Shown here: positions 36,361 through 46,035 of the stretch, in pieces
How positions within the stretch are numbered: position 1 is the stretch's first letter
Layout of the letters: each line of letters begins with the position of its first letter
Source of the DNA: Psychromonas sp. Urea-02u-13
Lineage (GTDB): Bacteria; Pseudomonadota; Gammaproteobacteria; Enterobacterales; Psychromonadaceae
NCBI RefSeq assembly: GCF_002835995.1
Contig: NZ_PJBZ01000040.1
Span: 88,679 to 152,678, forward strand
Length of the DNA stretch: 64,000 bases
Direction of reading: 5' to 3'
The notes under the pieces: model-generated
The model's database searches: none
Told to the model about the DNA's origin: nothing
Seen by the model: only the letters and a program-made list of their open reading frames with translations
Program-made: the position numbers and the translations under genes

Positions 36361-39300
36361 TTGACTCTCTCCGTAAACACCCTTAAAAAACATCTTTCTC
36401 ACGTTTTAATTAAAGATCAATTTAAGTTTTCACGCCGCTTAGCAAATAACAGCCAAATTAAAGATAAAGAAAAGGCTGAATTAAGCCTGGTTAAAATCGC
36501 CTGCGATATTCAAACTTCAATGGATAAACGTCAATTTCGTTTTGATAACCGTCCAGAAATCAATTACCCCGATCTACCTGTTAGTCAGAAAAAAGACGAA
36601 ATAGCAGAAGCCATTTTAAAACACCAAGTGATTATTATTGCGGGTGAAACGGGCTCGGGTAAAACTACTCAGATTCCTAAAATATGTTTAGAATTAGGCC
36701 GTGGTGTGAGTGGTTTAATTGGCCATACACAACCAAGACGAATTGCTGCCAGTACCGTTGCTAATCGTATTGCGGAAGAGTTAGATTCTGAGCTCGGTGG
36801 TGTTGTGGGTTACCGCGTTCGTTTCACAGATAAAGTCAGTGAAAACTCGTACATCAAATTGATGACCGATGGTATTTTATTAGCCGAGATTCAACAAGAT
36901 CGTTTCTTAACCAAATATGACACCATTATTATCGATGAAGCGCATGAGCGTAGTCTTAATATCGATTTCTTATTAGGTTACCTAAAACGCTTATTGCCAC
37001 GCCGTCCTGATTTAAAAATAATCATCACCTCAGCAACCATTGATCCTGAACGTTTTTCCAATCATTTTAGTGATGCTAAAGGCAACAAAGCGCCGATTAT
37101 TGAAGTCTCTGGTCGTACCTTCCCAGTGGAAACTCTGTATCGTCCTTTAGAGGAATACGCGGGTGGTGATCAAATCGAAGGCATCTTTAATGCCGTTGAT
37201 GAATTACAACGCTTAGGCCGTGGTGACATTCTTATTTTCATGAATGGTGAACGCGAGATTCGTGATACTGCTGAGGCACTTAATAAACGTCAAATGCGTG
37301 ATACTGAAGTACTACCTTTGTTTGCAAGGCTAAGCGGGTCTGAGCAACAACGGATTTTTCAGTCACATCGTGGGCGACGTATTGTTTTAGCAACCAATGT
37401 TGCCGAAACATCGTTAACCATCCCGGGTATTAAATATGTTATTGATACCGGCACCGTGCGTATTAGCCGCTACAGCTACCGTACCAAAGTGCAACGCTTA
37501 CCAATTGAACCTATTTCTCAAGCCAGCGCAAATCAGCGTATGGGCCGTTGTGGTCGTGTTAGCGCAGGTGTTTGTATTCGCCTCTATGCAGAGGACGATT
37601 TTTTATCGCGTCCTGAGTTTACCGACCCTGAAGTATTACGTACTAACTTGTCTTCGGTTATTTTGCAGATGCTGGCACTTGGATTAGGTGAATTAAATCA
37701 GTTCCCTTTTGTACAGCCGCCTGAAGACAGAAACATCAAAGATGGTTTAAGTTTACTTGAAGAGCTTGGCGCGGTTGACTTAAGCGAGTCAGATCCACGT
37801 AAAAGGTTAACGCCATTAGGCCGTCAGCTTGCAAAGCTTCCTGTAGACCCACGATTAGCGCGTATGATTTTAGCCGCTAAAGAACACGATTGTGTGCATG
37901 AAGTGATGGTCATTAGTGCAGCACTGAGCATTCAAGATCCGCGCGAACGTCCAATGGAAAAACAGCAAGCCAGTGATGAAATGCATCGCCGTTTTTACGA
38001 CAAAGACTCAGATTACATGGCCTTTGTGAATCTTTGGACTTATATCAAAGAGCAACGTAATACGCTTTCTAGTGGTCAGTTTAGAAAAATGTGCCAAAAA
38101 GAGTTTTTGGCTTATATGCGTGTGCGCGAGTGGCAGGATATTTATGCACAAATCAAACAAGTGGTTGATGAGCTAGATATTAAAGTTAACCAGCCGATGT
38201 CTAATAATGGGGCTAATGCGAATAACGGCACTGAAAAAGACAGCGAAAATAATCACGATAATATTCATCAAGCCTTGTTAGCTGGGTTACTGTCACACAT
38301 CGGTTTTAAAGATAAAGAGCAGCATTACCTCGGGGCGCGTAATAGTAAATTCTTCATGTTCCCTGGCTCTGGCATGTTTAAGAAACAGCCTAAATGGGCG
38401 ATGTTTGCTGAGCTAGTTGAAACCTCAAAACTGTTTGGTCGAATCAGTGCACGTATCAAACCAGAATGGGTAGAGCAGCAAGCGCAACATCTGATAAAAC
38501 GCAGTTATGCCGAACCGCATTGGCAGAAAAAATTAGGTGTGGTTGGCGCTTTTGAGAATCAAATCTTATATGGGTTGCCGATTGTCATTAAACGTAAGGT
38601 TATCTACACAAAAATAGACCCGGTATTATGTCGTGAGCTGTTTATTCGCCATGCGTTAGTGGAAGGGGAGTTTAATACTCGCCATCAATTCTTTAAAGAT
38701 AACCAAGCACTGCTGAATGATATTGAAGAGTTAGAGCATAAGTCACGTCGTCGCGATATTTTAGTTGATGATGAAACCTTGTATAGCTTTTACGATGAGC
38801 ATGTTCCACAAAATGTATGTAGTGCAAAGCAGTTTGATAGTTGGTGGGACCGTGAGAAGAAAAAACAACCTGACCTGTTAAATTATCAGCGTGAAAACAT
38901 CATGTCACATGAAGCGACCAACGTAACAGCCAACGCGTATCCTGATTATTGGCAACAGGGTAACTTTAAGCTTCAGCTTAGTTATGCCTTTGAGCCTGGC
39001 ACTACGCAGGATGGTGTCACCGTGCAGATTCCGCTGGTGTTATTAAATCAAATAACGGCTGAAGGTTTTGAATGGCAAATTCCCGCATTACGCGAAGAGT
39101 TATTAATTGCGCTGATTAAAACCTTGCCTAAACCTATTCGTCGTAACTTTGTGCCTGCGCCTAATTATGCACAGGCAGCAATGGCCAATTTAGAGCCGTT
39201 AAAATTACCACTTTATGAGGCCTTCGAAAAACAATTGTTACGCATGACTGGGGTGAGAATTCCAGAAAAATCATGGGATGTTAGTGCATTACCTACACAT

Positions 39301-40296
39301 CTTCGTATCAAATTTAATGTTATCGACGATAATAAAAAAGTGATTGCAGTAGGTACTGATCTGTTTCAGTTGCAGCATGATTTAAAGGGGGAGGTGAAAC
39401 AAACGCTTTCAAAAGTGTCTAAGCAGGGTATTGAAAAAACAGATTTAGTAGAGTGGAATTTTGGAAAATTACCGAACTCCTTTAAAAAGGATCATGGTGG
39501 CTACGAAGTAAAAGCTTACCCTGCGTTAGTCGATAAAAGCAAAAGTGTTGCTATTGAACTGTTTGATAGTGAAGAGAAAGCACAACGTGCAAATCAACAG
39601 GGGTTACGCCGTTTAGTCTTGTTAAATGTGCCTTCGCCAATCAAGTACCTGCAACAAAGTCTGCCTAATAAAGCCAAGCTAGGGCTTTATTTTAATCCAT
39701 TTGGTCAGGTAAAAGACTTGATTGATGATTGTATCGCTTGTGCCGTTGATTCGATTTTACAAAGCGAAATAACACCTCAAGATGCCAATGCTTTTGAAAT
39801 TCAAAAAGAAAAAGTACGTGCAGAGCTTGCCGATAGAACACTGGTGATCACACAATTAGTGGAGCAAGTATTGACCCTGGCACATGCAGTGAGTAAAAAG
39901 TTGAAGGGTAAAATCGATTTAAGCATGTTAGTGGCGCAAGGAGATATTAAATCACAATTAGAACGTTTAATTTTCCCTGGTTTTGCTTGCCAAGTGGGCG
40001 AGAAAAAACTACCTGATTTAAAACGTTACCTGCAAGCGCTAGAAAAACGTCTTGAGAAGTTAGTGGCGAGCCCTAATCAAGATCGATTGCATACCATTGA
40101 GTTGCATGAGTTAGAGCAACGCTATTTAGCGCTGTGTAAAACGATGTTGAGCAATGAGCAAGAAAATGAACAGCTTGCAGAGGTTTATTGGATGATGGAA
40201 GAGTTACGAGTCTCATTTTTTGCGCAACAACTGGGTACTGCTTATCCTATTTCAGCAAAAAGAGTGAAACAAAAGTTAACCGAATTAAAAGGTTAA
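36361..40296 (+). CDS. hrpA: ATP-dependent RNA helicase HrpA
   Basis: A 1311-residue DEAH-box helicase matching E. coli HrpA (about 1300), which acts on stalled translation complexes. Visible motifs: G-E-T-G-S-G-K-T-T (motif I, about 97-105), T-Q-P-R-R (Ia), D-E-A-H (II), S-A-T (III) and Q-R-M-G-R-C-G-R (VI). Helicase-associated and OB regions follow, then a long C-terminal DUF3418 part. The start is TTG at 36361, with a modest TAGG upstream; the aligned N-terminus supports it. The last four bases overlap the convergent response-regulator gene. Confidence 0.97.
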   Translation: MTLSVNTLKKHLSHVLIKDQFKFSRRLANNSQIKDKEKAELSLVKIACDIQTSMDKRQFRFDNRPEINYPDLPVSQKKDEIAEAILKHQVIIIAGETGSGKTTQIPKICLELGRGVSGLIGHTQPRRIAASTVANRIAEELDSELGGVVGYRVRFTDKVSENSYIKLMTDGILLAEIQQDRFLTKYDTIIIDEAHERSLNIDFLLGYLKRLLPRRPDLKIIITSATIDPERFSNHFSDAKGNKAPIIEVSGRTFPVETLYRPLEEYAGGDQIEGIFNAVDELQRLGRGDILIFMNGEREIRDTAEALNKRQMRDTEVLPLFARLSGSEQQRIFQSHRGRRIVLATNVAETSLTIPGIKYVIDTGTVRISRYSYRTKVQRLPIEPISQASANQRMGRCGRVSAGVCIRLYAEDDFLSRPEFTDPEVLRTNLSSVILQMLALGLGELNQFPFVQPPEDRNIKDGLSLLEELGAVDLSESDPRKRLTPLGRQLAKLPVDPRLARMILAAKEHDCVHEVMVISAALSIQDPRERPMEKQQASDEMHRRFYDKDSDYMAFVNLWTYIKEQRNTLSSGQFRKMCQKEFLAYMRVREWQDIYAQIKQVVDELDIKVNQPMSNNGANANNGTEKDSENNHDNIHQALLAGLLSHIGFKDKEQHYLGARNSKFFMFPGSGMFKKQPKWAMFAELVETSKLFGRISARIKPEWVEQQAQHLIKRSYAEPHWQKKLGVVGAFENQILYGLPIVIKRKVIYTKIDPVLCRELFIRHALVEGEFNTRHQFFKDNQALLNDIEELEHKSRRRDILVDDETLYSFYDEHVPQNVCSAKQFDSWWDREKKKQPDLLNYQRENIMSHEATNVTANAYPDYWQQGNFKLQLSYAFEPGTTQDGVTVQIPLVLLNQITAEGFEWQIPALREELLIALIKTLPKPIRRNFVPAPNYAQAAMANLEPLKLPLYEAFEKQLLRMTGVRIPEKSWDVSALPTHLRIKFNVIDDNKKVIAVGTDLFQLQHDLKGEVKQTLSKVSKQGIEKTDLVEWNFGKLPNSFKKDHGGYEVKAYPALVDKSKSVAIELFDSEEKAQRANQQGLRRLVLLNVPSPIKYLQQSLPNKAKLGLYFNPFGQVKDLIDDCIACAVDSILQSEITPQDANAFEIQKEKVRAELADRTLVITQLVEQVLTLAHAVSKKLKGKIDLSMLVAQGDIKSQLERLIFPGFACQVGEKKLPDLKRYLQALEKRLEKLVASPNQDRLHTIELHELEQRYLALCKTMLSNEQENEQLAEVYWMMEELRVSFFAQQLGTAYPISAKRVKQKLTELKG

Positions 40297-41927
40297 CTTC
40301 TTTTGAGCGCTATGAATTCTTCATGGAGCTCACGATAACGTTTTGCATGATCATCAGATAATTGAGTATTACTGAGTAAGCTAAAGCTCGATTGGCAATT
40401 GCTTATTTGATTTTTTCGATCACTTGTTTGTTTCTGTTTAAGTAACTGAATAAAGACCTGGATACGATTAAGTAGCGCCCCTGAATTTAAAGGCTCAAGA
40501 TGAAGCGCTTTATTAAAGTGGTCTAATGCCACTGCAAAAGACTTAGCTGCAAAGGCTTGAATACCTAACTTATTATGCTCTTTAAAGTCATTAACGCGTT
40601 TATCGAGTATTTCACCGGTTTTCTGCTCAATAGCCACTTGCGTGGTTAAATCGATGATATCTCGTTGCTTCAATTCTGTGATGTAAGGTGCTGCATATTC
40701 AAACTCGCCAATCTCAAGCAGTGAAAAAAGGCTCTCACATAAAAAAGTATTATCGAGTTCATCAATGGGAGTATCATTTTTTTCTAAGGTATTTAAAATT
40801 CTGCGTTTTGCTTTTAAGCTCTCACCTTGAGCAAAGAACACTTTAGCTTGGCAGATTTCATCAAAGCGATTGAAATCAAAACTTTTATTTCGGCCTTCTT
40901 CAAAACGACTTTGATATAACGTCGAGTTCACCTGTTTTAATATAATTTTTCGTTCACTGATCTCTTCCTGCGCATTGGCATAATTAATAATACTACGAAT
41001 ATAGTTAGCGAGATGACAAGGATCGGGGTAAAAAGAGTTACGGCTTAGGGATAAAATAGAGTGATAGCTACTGAGCATTATTTTATGCTCGTTCATCTCA
41101 TTAGCGAGTAATGCGACCTCTTGATGACGAACGATGCTGTGATGGGTCATATTGGCAGCCTGCGTTAAGATCTCAAGCGCTTTACTTAATTCTCCGCTGC
41201 CTTGGTAGGCACGTGATAACCACTGATAAGCTTCCATTTGTAAGGGAGTATTTAAAATTACCTCCTTTAATATTTTGATCGCTTCAGGAAACTTATTCTG
41301 TAAACAGTAGACTTTACCTAAGGTAATGCTGACACGCACTAAAGGGCGATTATCAACAAGGGCTTTTAAAATTTGCTCGGCCGCGTCATAACGTTCAGTG
41401 GTAATTAAAATATCAGCTAACAGGCTTTTGCATAAACTACGAAACTTACTTTCTGTTTGTATTTTCTCTTTGCATAACAGTATCGCTTGATCATATTTTT
41501 CTTCAGCTAATGCCTCAAAAATACCAGACAATATTAATTTTTTTTGACTGGCTTTACTTAAACGATTAAATAACTGGGTTTGCGAAAAGGGTTTCATTAA
41601 GTAGTCATCGGGTGCTTTTTCGATGGCGGTTAATACCATGCCTTTATTACTATCACCAGTGATAATAAAACATAACGCGCTGTGTGGAATAAGTTGGTTA
41701 TGTCGAAGGTGATCTAATAGTTGAGATCCATTTTTTCCTGAGCCGAGGTTGTAATCAATCAGATAGATATCAAATTCTTTACGGTGAGCCAATTTTGTTG
41801 CGCTGTCTGCGCTATCAGCAAAGCTGATGTTTTTAGCGCCTTGATTAGTGAGCATAGTTTTAAGCATTATATGAAAGGGCTTTTGATCATCAACGATTAA
41901 AATACGTTTATTTTTGTAACTGAACAT
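40293..41927 (-). CDS. Response regulator with REC domain and TPR-rich output
   Basis: A 544-residue protein. Residues 7-125 form a receiver domain with acidic pocket D13-D14, phosphoacceptor Asp58 (YLIDYNLG), the Thr of I-I-T-G-D, and Lys in M-K-P-F. From about 135 to 500 it is helical with TPR-like units (AEQILKALVDNRPLVRVSITLGKVY, ALDHFNKALHLEPLNSGALLNRI). There is no DNA-binding or enzymatic output domain, so it likely signals by protein contacts. No histidine kinase is adjacent. It converges on hrpA with a four-base overlap. Confidence 0.85.
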   Translation of the reverse strand: MFSYKNKRILIVDDQKPFHIMLKTMLTNQGAKNISFADSADSATKLAHRKEFDIYLIDYNLGSGKNGSQLLDHLRHNQLIPHSALCFIITGDSNKGMVLTAIEKAPDDYLMKPFSQTQLFNRLSKASQKKLILSGIFEALAEEKYDQAILLCKEKIQTESKFRSLCKSLLADILITTERYDAAEQILKALVDNRPLVRVSITLGKVYCLQNKFPEAIKILKEVILNTPLQMEAYQWLSRAYQGSGELSKALEILTQAANMTHHSIVRHQEVALLANEMNEHKIMLSSYHSILSLSRNSFYPDPCHLANYIRSIINYANAQEEISERKIILKQVNSTLYQSRFEEGRNKSFDFNRFDEICQAKVFFAQGESLKAKRRILNTLEKNDTPIDELDNTFLCESLFSLLEIGEFEYAAPYITELKQRDIIDLTTQVAIEQKTGEILDKRVNDFKEHNKLGIQAFAAKSFAVALDHFNKALHLEPLNSGALLNRIQVFIQLLKQKQTSDRKNQISNCQSSFSLLSNTQLSDDHAKRYRELHEEFIALKRS

Positions 41928-42069
41928 TGCAAACCTTCAAATAAAATCAATGTACAAAGTGTAGATGAAACTGATAGTTATGGGGATTTAATCGATAAAT
42001 ATTATACAGATATTATGTTTTTATATTCTTGGGGGAGTTTGTAGATAATGTTATTGCTGAGGGATGAAA

Positions 42070-42153
42070 TGGTGGAGGGGGGTGGATTCGAACCACCGAA
42101 GCTTACGCGACAGATTTACAATCTGTTCCCTTTGGCCACTCGGGAACCCCTCC
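42070..42153 (-). tRNA. tRNA-Tyr (GTA anticodon)
   Basis: Read on the - strand it starts GGAGGGGTTCCCGAGTGGCC and ends CCCCTCC-A-CCA, with a seven-pair acceptor stem (GGAGGGG/CCCCTCC) and encoded CCA. The anticodon GTA lies at 42119-42117 in loop TTGTAAA, between arms CAGA and TCTG. A long variable arm and the GGTTCGAATCC T-arm fit a bacterial tyrosine tRNA. It stands alone, between the response regulator and the gene at 42298. Confidence 0.95.
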
Positions 42154-42297
42154 TTCATTTCGCGGTGAATAATATCAGATTAATTCTCTTTGTGAAGAGG
42201 AAAAGCAAAAAAACTATTAAATAATAAGAAAAAATACTAAATAAAATCAGTTTGTTGCCGATAACTCTTATTATCGAAGACAAAAGATGAAAGTCGA

Positions 42298-42828
42298 ATG
42301 AAAAACATACAAGCGGAAGCTGGATTATTAATTAACGAGTGGCAATTAGGATCGCAACTAAATGTTGCGGTAACTAATGGCACGCGTAATAAATTTAATC
42401 TACTGCTTAGTTTGTTGTCAGATGATGCCCGCGATTTCTCACAGTTTGATTTGCCTAAAGCAAAAATTGGCGCTTTGAGTGAAATGGAATTGCGTGAGTC
42501 GTTTTCTTTGTCGGAAGCTCAGCCACTGGTTAACCAAGGTCATTCTTTACAACAGGCTAAAAACATAAGTTTAGCTGCACATAGAAAAGACCTTTCTTCT
42601 ATCCGTTTACAGTCTCTGTTAAATAATGAAGCTATTCTCTCACGTAGCAACAATACTAACTTTGATCCTGAGGTTGTTGATAATTTATCATTTTTATCAC
42701 AGCGTCGTTTAAAAGAGAGCCAAGCGTTAGCTAACCCATCTGAAGCTAATGGTGTTGATTACGCCTTAATAAAAAAATACCAAGATTTAAACCTCGATGA
42801 GAAGCCTGTTAAGTTGAGGGTGATGTAG
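42298..42828 (+). CDS. VC2046/SO_2500-like protein of unknown function
   Basis: A 176-residue soluble protein with no signal peptide or membrane span. The opening L-L-I-N-E-W-Q-L-G-S-Q-L-N and L-L-L-S-L-L-S-D-D-A-R-D-F resemble a small family conserved in Vibrio and Shewanella (VC2046/SO_2500). Function is unknown. It has no close same-strand partner, and a 200-base gap separates it from the lipoprotein gene downstream. The family name is from memory and should be treated as a lead. Confidence 0.6.
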   Translation: MKNIQAEAGLLINEWQLGSQLNVAVTNGTRNKFNLLLSLLSDDARDFSQFDLPKAKIGALSEMELRESFSLSEAQPLVNQGHSLQQAKNISLAAHRKDLSSIRLQSLLNNEAILSRSNNTNFDPEVVDNLSFLSQRRLKESQALANPSEANGVDYALIKKYQDLNLDEKPVKLRVM

Positions 42829-43024
42829 TTTAGTTTCATTCTACTCTGTGAGCTTCCTCGCTTTATTCATTTCTTTTGTTAAAAAAATCACTGTTTTCAT
42901 TAACTTAAATCAATTTTTTTTGACTTTATTTTCTCTTTTGCTACATTTTGGACACATAGTGTCATGTGGACAAAACATCAAAACTTGGCTTTGATTTAAA
43001 ATAATTCATTTAAAGGAACTGACA

Positions 43025-43576
43025 ATGAAAAAAATTCTAATGAAAATAGGCGTTATGATTGCATTAAGCGCAAGCCTTGCAGGTTGTGTCGGTAGTAATG
43101 CGGTCACGACTAAGTTGATGCAGTTTAACCTCGAAGCGGTTGATAATCGTTATGCGCGTGGTGGGCTAAATATTTTATTAGCACCTGTGTACGCCTTAAC
43201 AGTTGCAGTTGATGCGTTAGTATTCAATGCGATTGGATTTTGGTCTGGCCAAAACCCGTTAAATGGTAAACCGCATATTTTTGATACTAAAACAAAAACA
43301 ATGTTAAACATTAATGACGATTTAGACCCTTCACTAAAAGAAGCGCCGATTGATCCTATTACACAAATAGGGGCGGGTGATAAATCTGTTTATTCTGCAC
43401 AAGCTCAAGCTATTAATGCAGATACACTTGATTTTCATATCGTTTACACAAATGGCGAGAAAGCGGTGTTACGTGGTGAAAAACAGGGTGACATGGTTAC
43501 TTTCTACATGGACGGCGAGTTTGTAACAACTGCCTCTATTACGGAATTAGAAGCTTACGTTGCACCTAAAGCTTAA
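43025..43576 (+). CDS. DUF3332-like lipoprotein
   Basis: A 183-residue lipoprotein. The signal peptide KKILMKIGVMIALSASLAGC ends in lipobox L-A-G-C, with acylated Cys21. A hydrophobic patch with Trp (ALVFNAIGFWSGQNPL, about 65-80) and a later beta-rich part follow. It resembles the DUF3332 family of small bacterial lipoproteins, whose function is unknown. A strong ribosome site (AAAGGA) precedes the ATG, and a strong terminator follows. Confidence 0.75.
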   Translation: MKKILMKIGVMIALSASLAGCVGSNAVTTKLMQFNLEAVDNRYARGGLNILLAPVYALTVAVDALVFNAIGFWSGQNPLNGKPHIFDTKTKTMLNINDDLDPSLKEAPIDPITQIGAGDKSVYSAQAQAINADTLDFHIVYTNGEKAVLRGEKQGDMVTFYMDGEFVTTASITELEAYVAPKA

Positions 43577-43618
43577 TAAAAACGTTAAGTTTGCAAACCT
43601 AACGCTAAACCTAAAAAT

Positions 43619-43656
43619 AAAAGGCCCGCTAATATCACTATTAGCGGGCCTTTTTT
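43619..43656 (+). terminator. Terminator after the DUF3332-like gene
   Basis: AAAAGGCCCGCTAATA, loop TCAC, TATTAGCGGGCCTTTTTT: a perfect stem. Symmetry allows it to serve the convergent gene at 43682 as well. A separate inverted repeat (AACGTTAAGTTTG/CAAACCTAACGCT) lies just before it at about 43581-43606. Confidence 0.92.
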
Positions 43657-43681
43657 AAACTTAGCTTTTCATTTTTAGTTT

Positions 43682-44242
43682 TTACTTTGCAAAATTAAAA
43701 ATGGGAAAACATTTAAAGAAGCCATTATCTGCACAATTTAATAAACCAATTTGTACGCCTTTAATATTGTCGGTCATATTAACAAAACCAACTTGCACGG
43801 TAGATGATTTAGAAATGCTGACCGCTGCCATATCAAAGACAGTATCACCTTCAGAGTAATTCATAAGGGCAAGGTTTGCGCCTTTTACATCACCGGTAAT
43901 ATTTACGATACCTAAGTTTGCACCTACGGTTTGACCTGGAATCCAATTAAACAATCCCAATGACGCGCCGGTCATGCTTTGGTTTACTTTTGCCGCTCCC
44001 CAAATACCTAAGTTAACCCCTGTTGTTTTATTGGTTTCTGACATGCCAATCACAGCGAGATCAAGGCCTTTCACTTCGTTTACTTCACCGTGTAATAGCG
44101 CTAATCGAACACCAGCGACTGTTTCTGCTTGTGGCGCATTGTAACCATTTAGCGAGGAGTACATAAATGTGGATTGACTTGCTTGTACTGAAATAGAGCT
44201 CAAGGCACTTATAATTGCGACTGCTGAAAGTAATTTTTTCAT
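43682..44242 (-). CDS. VC2662-like exported protein with glycine-rich repeat units
   Basis: A 186-residue secreted protein. The start was chosen at 44242 (M-K-K-L-L-S-A-V-A-I-I-S-A-L-S-S-I-S-V-Q-A-S), because it yields a clean Sec signal and has AGGAAT upstream; the longer frame from 44293 adds 17 unlikely residues. The mature part repeats a unit like V-N-G-A-N-L-G-x-x-N about every 18-22 residues (GVNLGIWGAAKV, GASLGLFNWIPG, GANLGIVNITGD, GANLALMNYSEG, GVQIGLLN). This suggests a beta-solenoid or small barrel. It resembles the VC2662 family from vibrios; function unknown. Confidence 0.65.
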   Translation of the reverse strand: MKKLLSAVAIISALSSISVQASQSTFMYSSLNGYNAPQAETVAGVRLALLHGEVNEVKGLDLAVIGMSETNKTTGVNLGIWGAAKVNQSMTGASLGLFNWIPGQTVGANLGIVNITGDVKGANLALMNYSEGDTVFDMAAVSISKSSTVQVGFVNMTDNIKGVQIGLLNCADNGFFKCFPIFNFAK

Positions 44243-44408
44243 AATGATTCCTATTAAATAAACGATAAGTGAATTTATAAATAATTGTATCAAAATAGAT
44301 TAATGCGCTAATTTAGCATCATCATGTTACTGGTAAGTTTAGTATAATCTAGGGGGAGGGGTTTATTGTAGGTGTTTGTTTCTTTTATCTAAAACTTGAT
44401 TGGGAAAG

Positions 44409-44449
44409 ATGCCCATTTAGCCCAATAATAGGGCATAAGAAATGGGCAT
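44409..44449. terminator. Inverted repeat downstream of purU
   Basis: ATGCCCATTT at 44409-44418 pairs with AAATGGGCAT at 44440-44449, with an inner GCCC/GGGC pair. It lies about 57 bases past the purU stop (read leftward). There is only a weak T-rich follow-up on the - strand, so terminator function is plausible but not certain. Confidence 0.45.
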
Positions 44450-44505
44450 TTAATAGTGAACCAGAACTCAGGTTACTTAAGTCTCAGCAGCCTGAGGTAA
44501 GGTTC

Positions 44506-45348
44506 TTATTTAAAAACAACAGTACGATTGCCATAAACAAATACTTTATCATCAAGCACTTGCTGTAATGCACGGCTTAATACTGAACGCTCAACATCGC
44601 GGCCTGCTTTGGCTAAATCTGCAGCGCTGTAAGCATGATCAATATGTGCAACATCTTGAGTAATAATAGGCCCTTCATCAAGATCGTTGTTAACAAAATG
44701 CGCCGTAGCACCAATGATTTTCACGCCTCGGTCAAAAGCTTGTTGATAAGGCTTTGCACCAATAAAGGCAGGCAGAAATGAATGGTGAATATTGATTAGT
44801 TTATTCGCATAGGTTTCAACAAAATTAGGCGTTAAAATACGCATGTATTTCGCTAAGATAACGTAATCAGGTGTGTAAGGTGCAATCGTTTCTAATACTT
44901 TTTCTTCATGCTCTTCACGTGATAAACCTTCATGGCTTACAGTGTGGTAAGGAATGTTGAACTTACTGACTAGATCTTCAAGTATATCGTAGTTACCCAC
45001 AACAGCTGCAATCTCAACATCAATACCGCCATAGGTACTTTTCATTAATATATCACCGATACAGTGCGCTTCTTTTGTCACTAGTATAACGATGCGTTTC
45101 TTTTTTCCTGATATCAAAGAGCGATGTGAGCCTTTAGGCAAATTGTAATCAAGATCTGCTAATAATGTGTGGTCATTAAAAATACCTTCAATCTCGGTGC
45201 GCATAAAAAATCGCCCATGCTGATGGTCAACAAACTCGTTATTTTTAACGATATTCAGCTGATGCTTTTGGCATATATTAGTAATTTGGGCGATAAGACC
45301 TTTGCTATCTGGGCAATCGGTCAATAATGTTTTCTTTTCCATTTCCAT
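44506..45348 (-). CDS. purU: Formyltetrahydrofolate deformylase PurU
   Basis: A 280-residue enzyme hydrolysing 10-formyl-THF to formate and THF, thereby balancing one-carbon and purine pools. An N-terminal ACT domain (LTDCPDSKGLIAQITNICQKH) is followed by the formyltransferase-like domain. Its catalytic Asn-His-Asp appears in I-N-I-H-H-S-F-L-P-A-F, G-A-T-A-H-F-V and L-D-E-G-P-I-I. Length matches E. coli PurU (280). It lies seven bases after ychJ, the E. coli neighbour. A second, diverged homologue is at 62985-63887. Confidence 0.95.
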   Translation of the reverse strand: MEMEKKTLLTDCPDSKGLIAQITNICQKHQLNIVKNNEFVDHQHGRFFMRTEIEGIFNDHTLLADLDYNLPKGSHRSLISGKKKRIVILVTKEAHCIGDILMKSTYGGIDVEIAAVVGNYDILEDLVSKFNIPYHTVSHEGLSREEHEEKVLETIAPYTPDYVILAKYMRILTPNFVETYANKLINIHHSFLPAFIGAKPYQQAFDRGVKIIGATAHFVNNDLDEGPIITQDVAHIDHAYSAADLAKAGRDVERSVLSRALQQVLDDKVFVYGNRTVVFK

Positions 45349-45355
45349 GTTTATC

Positions 45356-45844
45356 TCAGTTCTTGTTATTTAATGCACAACATTTTTTGAATTTTTTACC
45401 ACTTGCACAAGGGCAAGGATCATTGCGAGCTATCTTACCTGATTTTTCTTCTGGATAAAAAGTCCCATCGCAATAAAGCCATTGATCATGATCTTTCACA
45501 AAGTTAGAGCGTTCATGGTGACATGAGAGTTGACCCTTATTGAAATACCAGGCTTTAAATTCAACAAATCCTGTTTCTGGTAAGCTTTCAGTGTCTATTA
45601 TTTGTAGATTGCACCAATTTAAGCTTTTCTCTGAGAGTTGCTCAATGGTTAACTCTCCACGAAAATCAGGGTGGTAAGTATTAAGCAGGTAATCACCCAG
45701 TTGTAATATAAACGCGCTGTAACGAGAACGCATTAACTGCGCACAACTTGCAGGTTTTTGTTGTTTACTGTGGAAAACATCACAGCAATGTTGGTAATCT
45801 TGACCACTTTTACAAGGGCAAATCGTTGCAACAGTATTTGTCAT
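45356..45844 (-). CDS. ychJ: YchJ-family SEC-C motif protein
   Basis: A 162-residue protein with zinc-binding SEC-C-like motifs at both ends: C-P-C-K-S-G-x6-C-C at 9-22 and D-P-C-P-C-A-S-G-K-K-F-K-K-C-C near the C-terminus. The middle (MRSRYSAFILQLGDYLLNTYHP) matches the UPF0225/YchJ core, an NTF2-like fold. Function is unsettled. It is paired with purU as in E. coli. Confidence 0.93.
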   Translation of the reverse strand: MTNTVATICPCKSGQDYQHCCDVFHSKQQKPASCAQLMRSRYSAFILQLGDYLLNTYHPDFRGELTIEQLSEKSLNWCNLQIIDTESLPETGFVEFKAWYFNKGQLSCHHERSNFVKDHDQWLYCDGTFYPEEKSGKIARNDPCPCASGKKFKKCCALNNKN

Positions 45845-45873
45845 TATTCTATTCTCGCTTAAATGTAAGCCAT

Positions 45874-45898
45874 AAAAAAAGCGCTCGATGAGCGCTTT
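45874..45898 (-). terminator. Terminator of asnB
   Basis: On the - strand: AAAGCGCTC, loop ATC, GAGCGCTTTTTTT. It lies about 140 bases past the asnB stop and just upstream of ychJ, separating the two transcripts. Confidence 0.85.
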
Positions 45899-45907
45899 AT
45901 AATACTA

Positions 45908-46010
45908 TTGAACATTGCTTAGGGGTAAGCTATTTATGCTTAATTCAAGGTGGAAAAGCGCAGTTTAATATTCTAAACTAGCATTTTTCAACGATGAAGT
46001 AAGTTTTAAA
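45908..46010. repeat. Dispersed repeat family A, copy 3 (inverted)
   Basis: Reverse-oriented relative to the other three copies. It contains TTAATTCAAGG, AAAAGCGCAGTTTA, GCATTTTTCAACGA and GAAGTAAG in the same order as the reverse complement of 59269-59389. It lies between ychJ and the asnB 3' end. Confidence 0.7.
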
Positions 46011-46035
46011 TCACGACATCCTATGTGATTATTTA

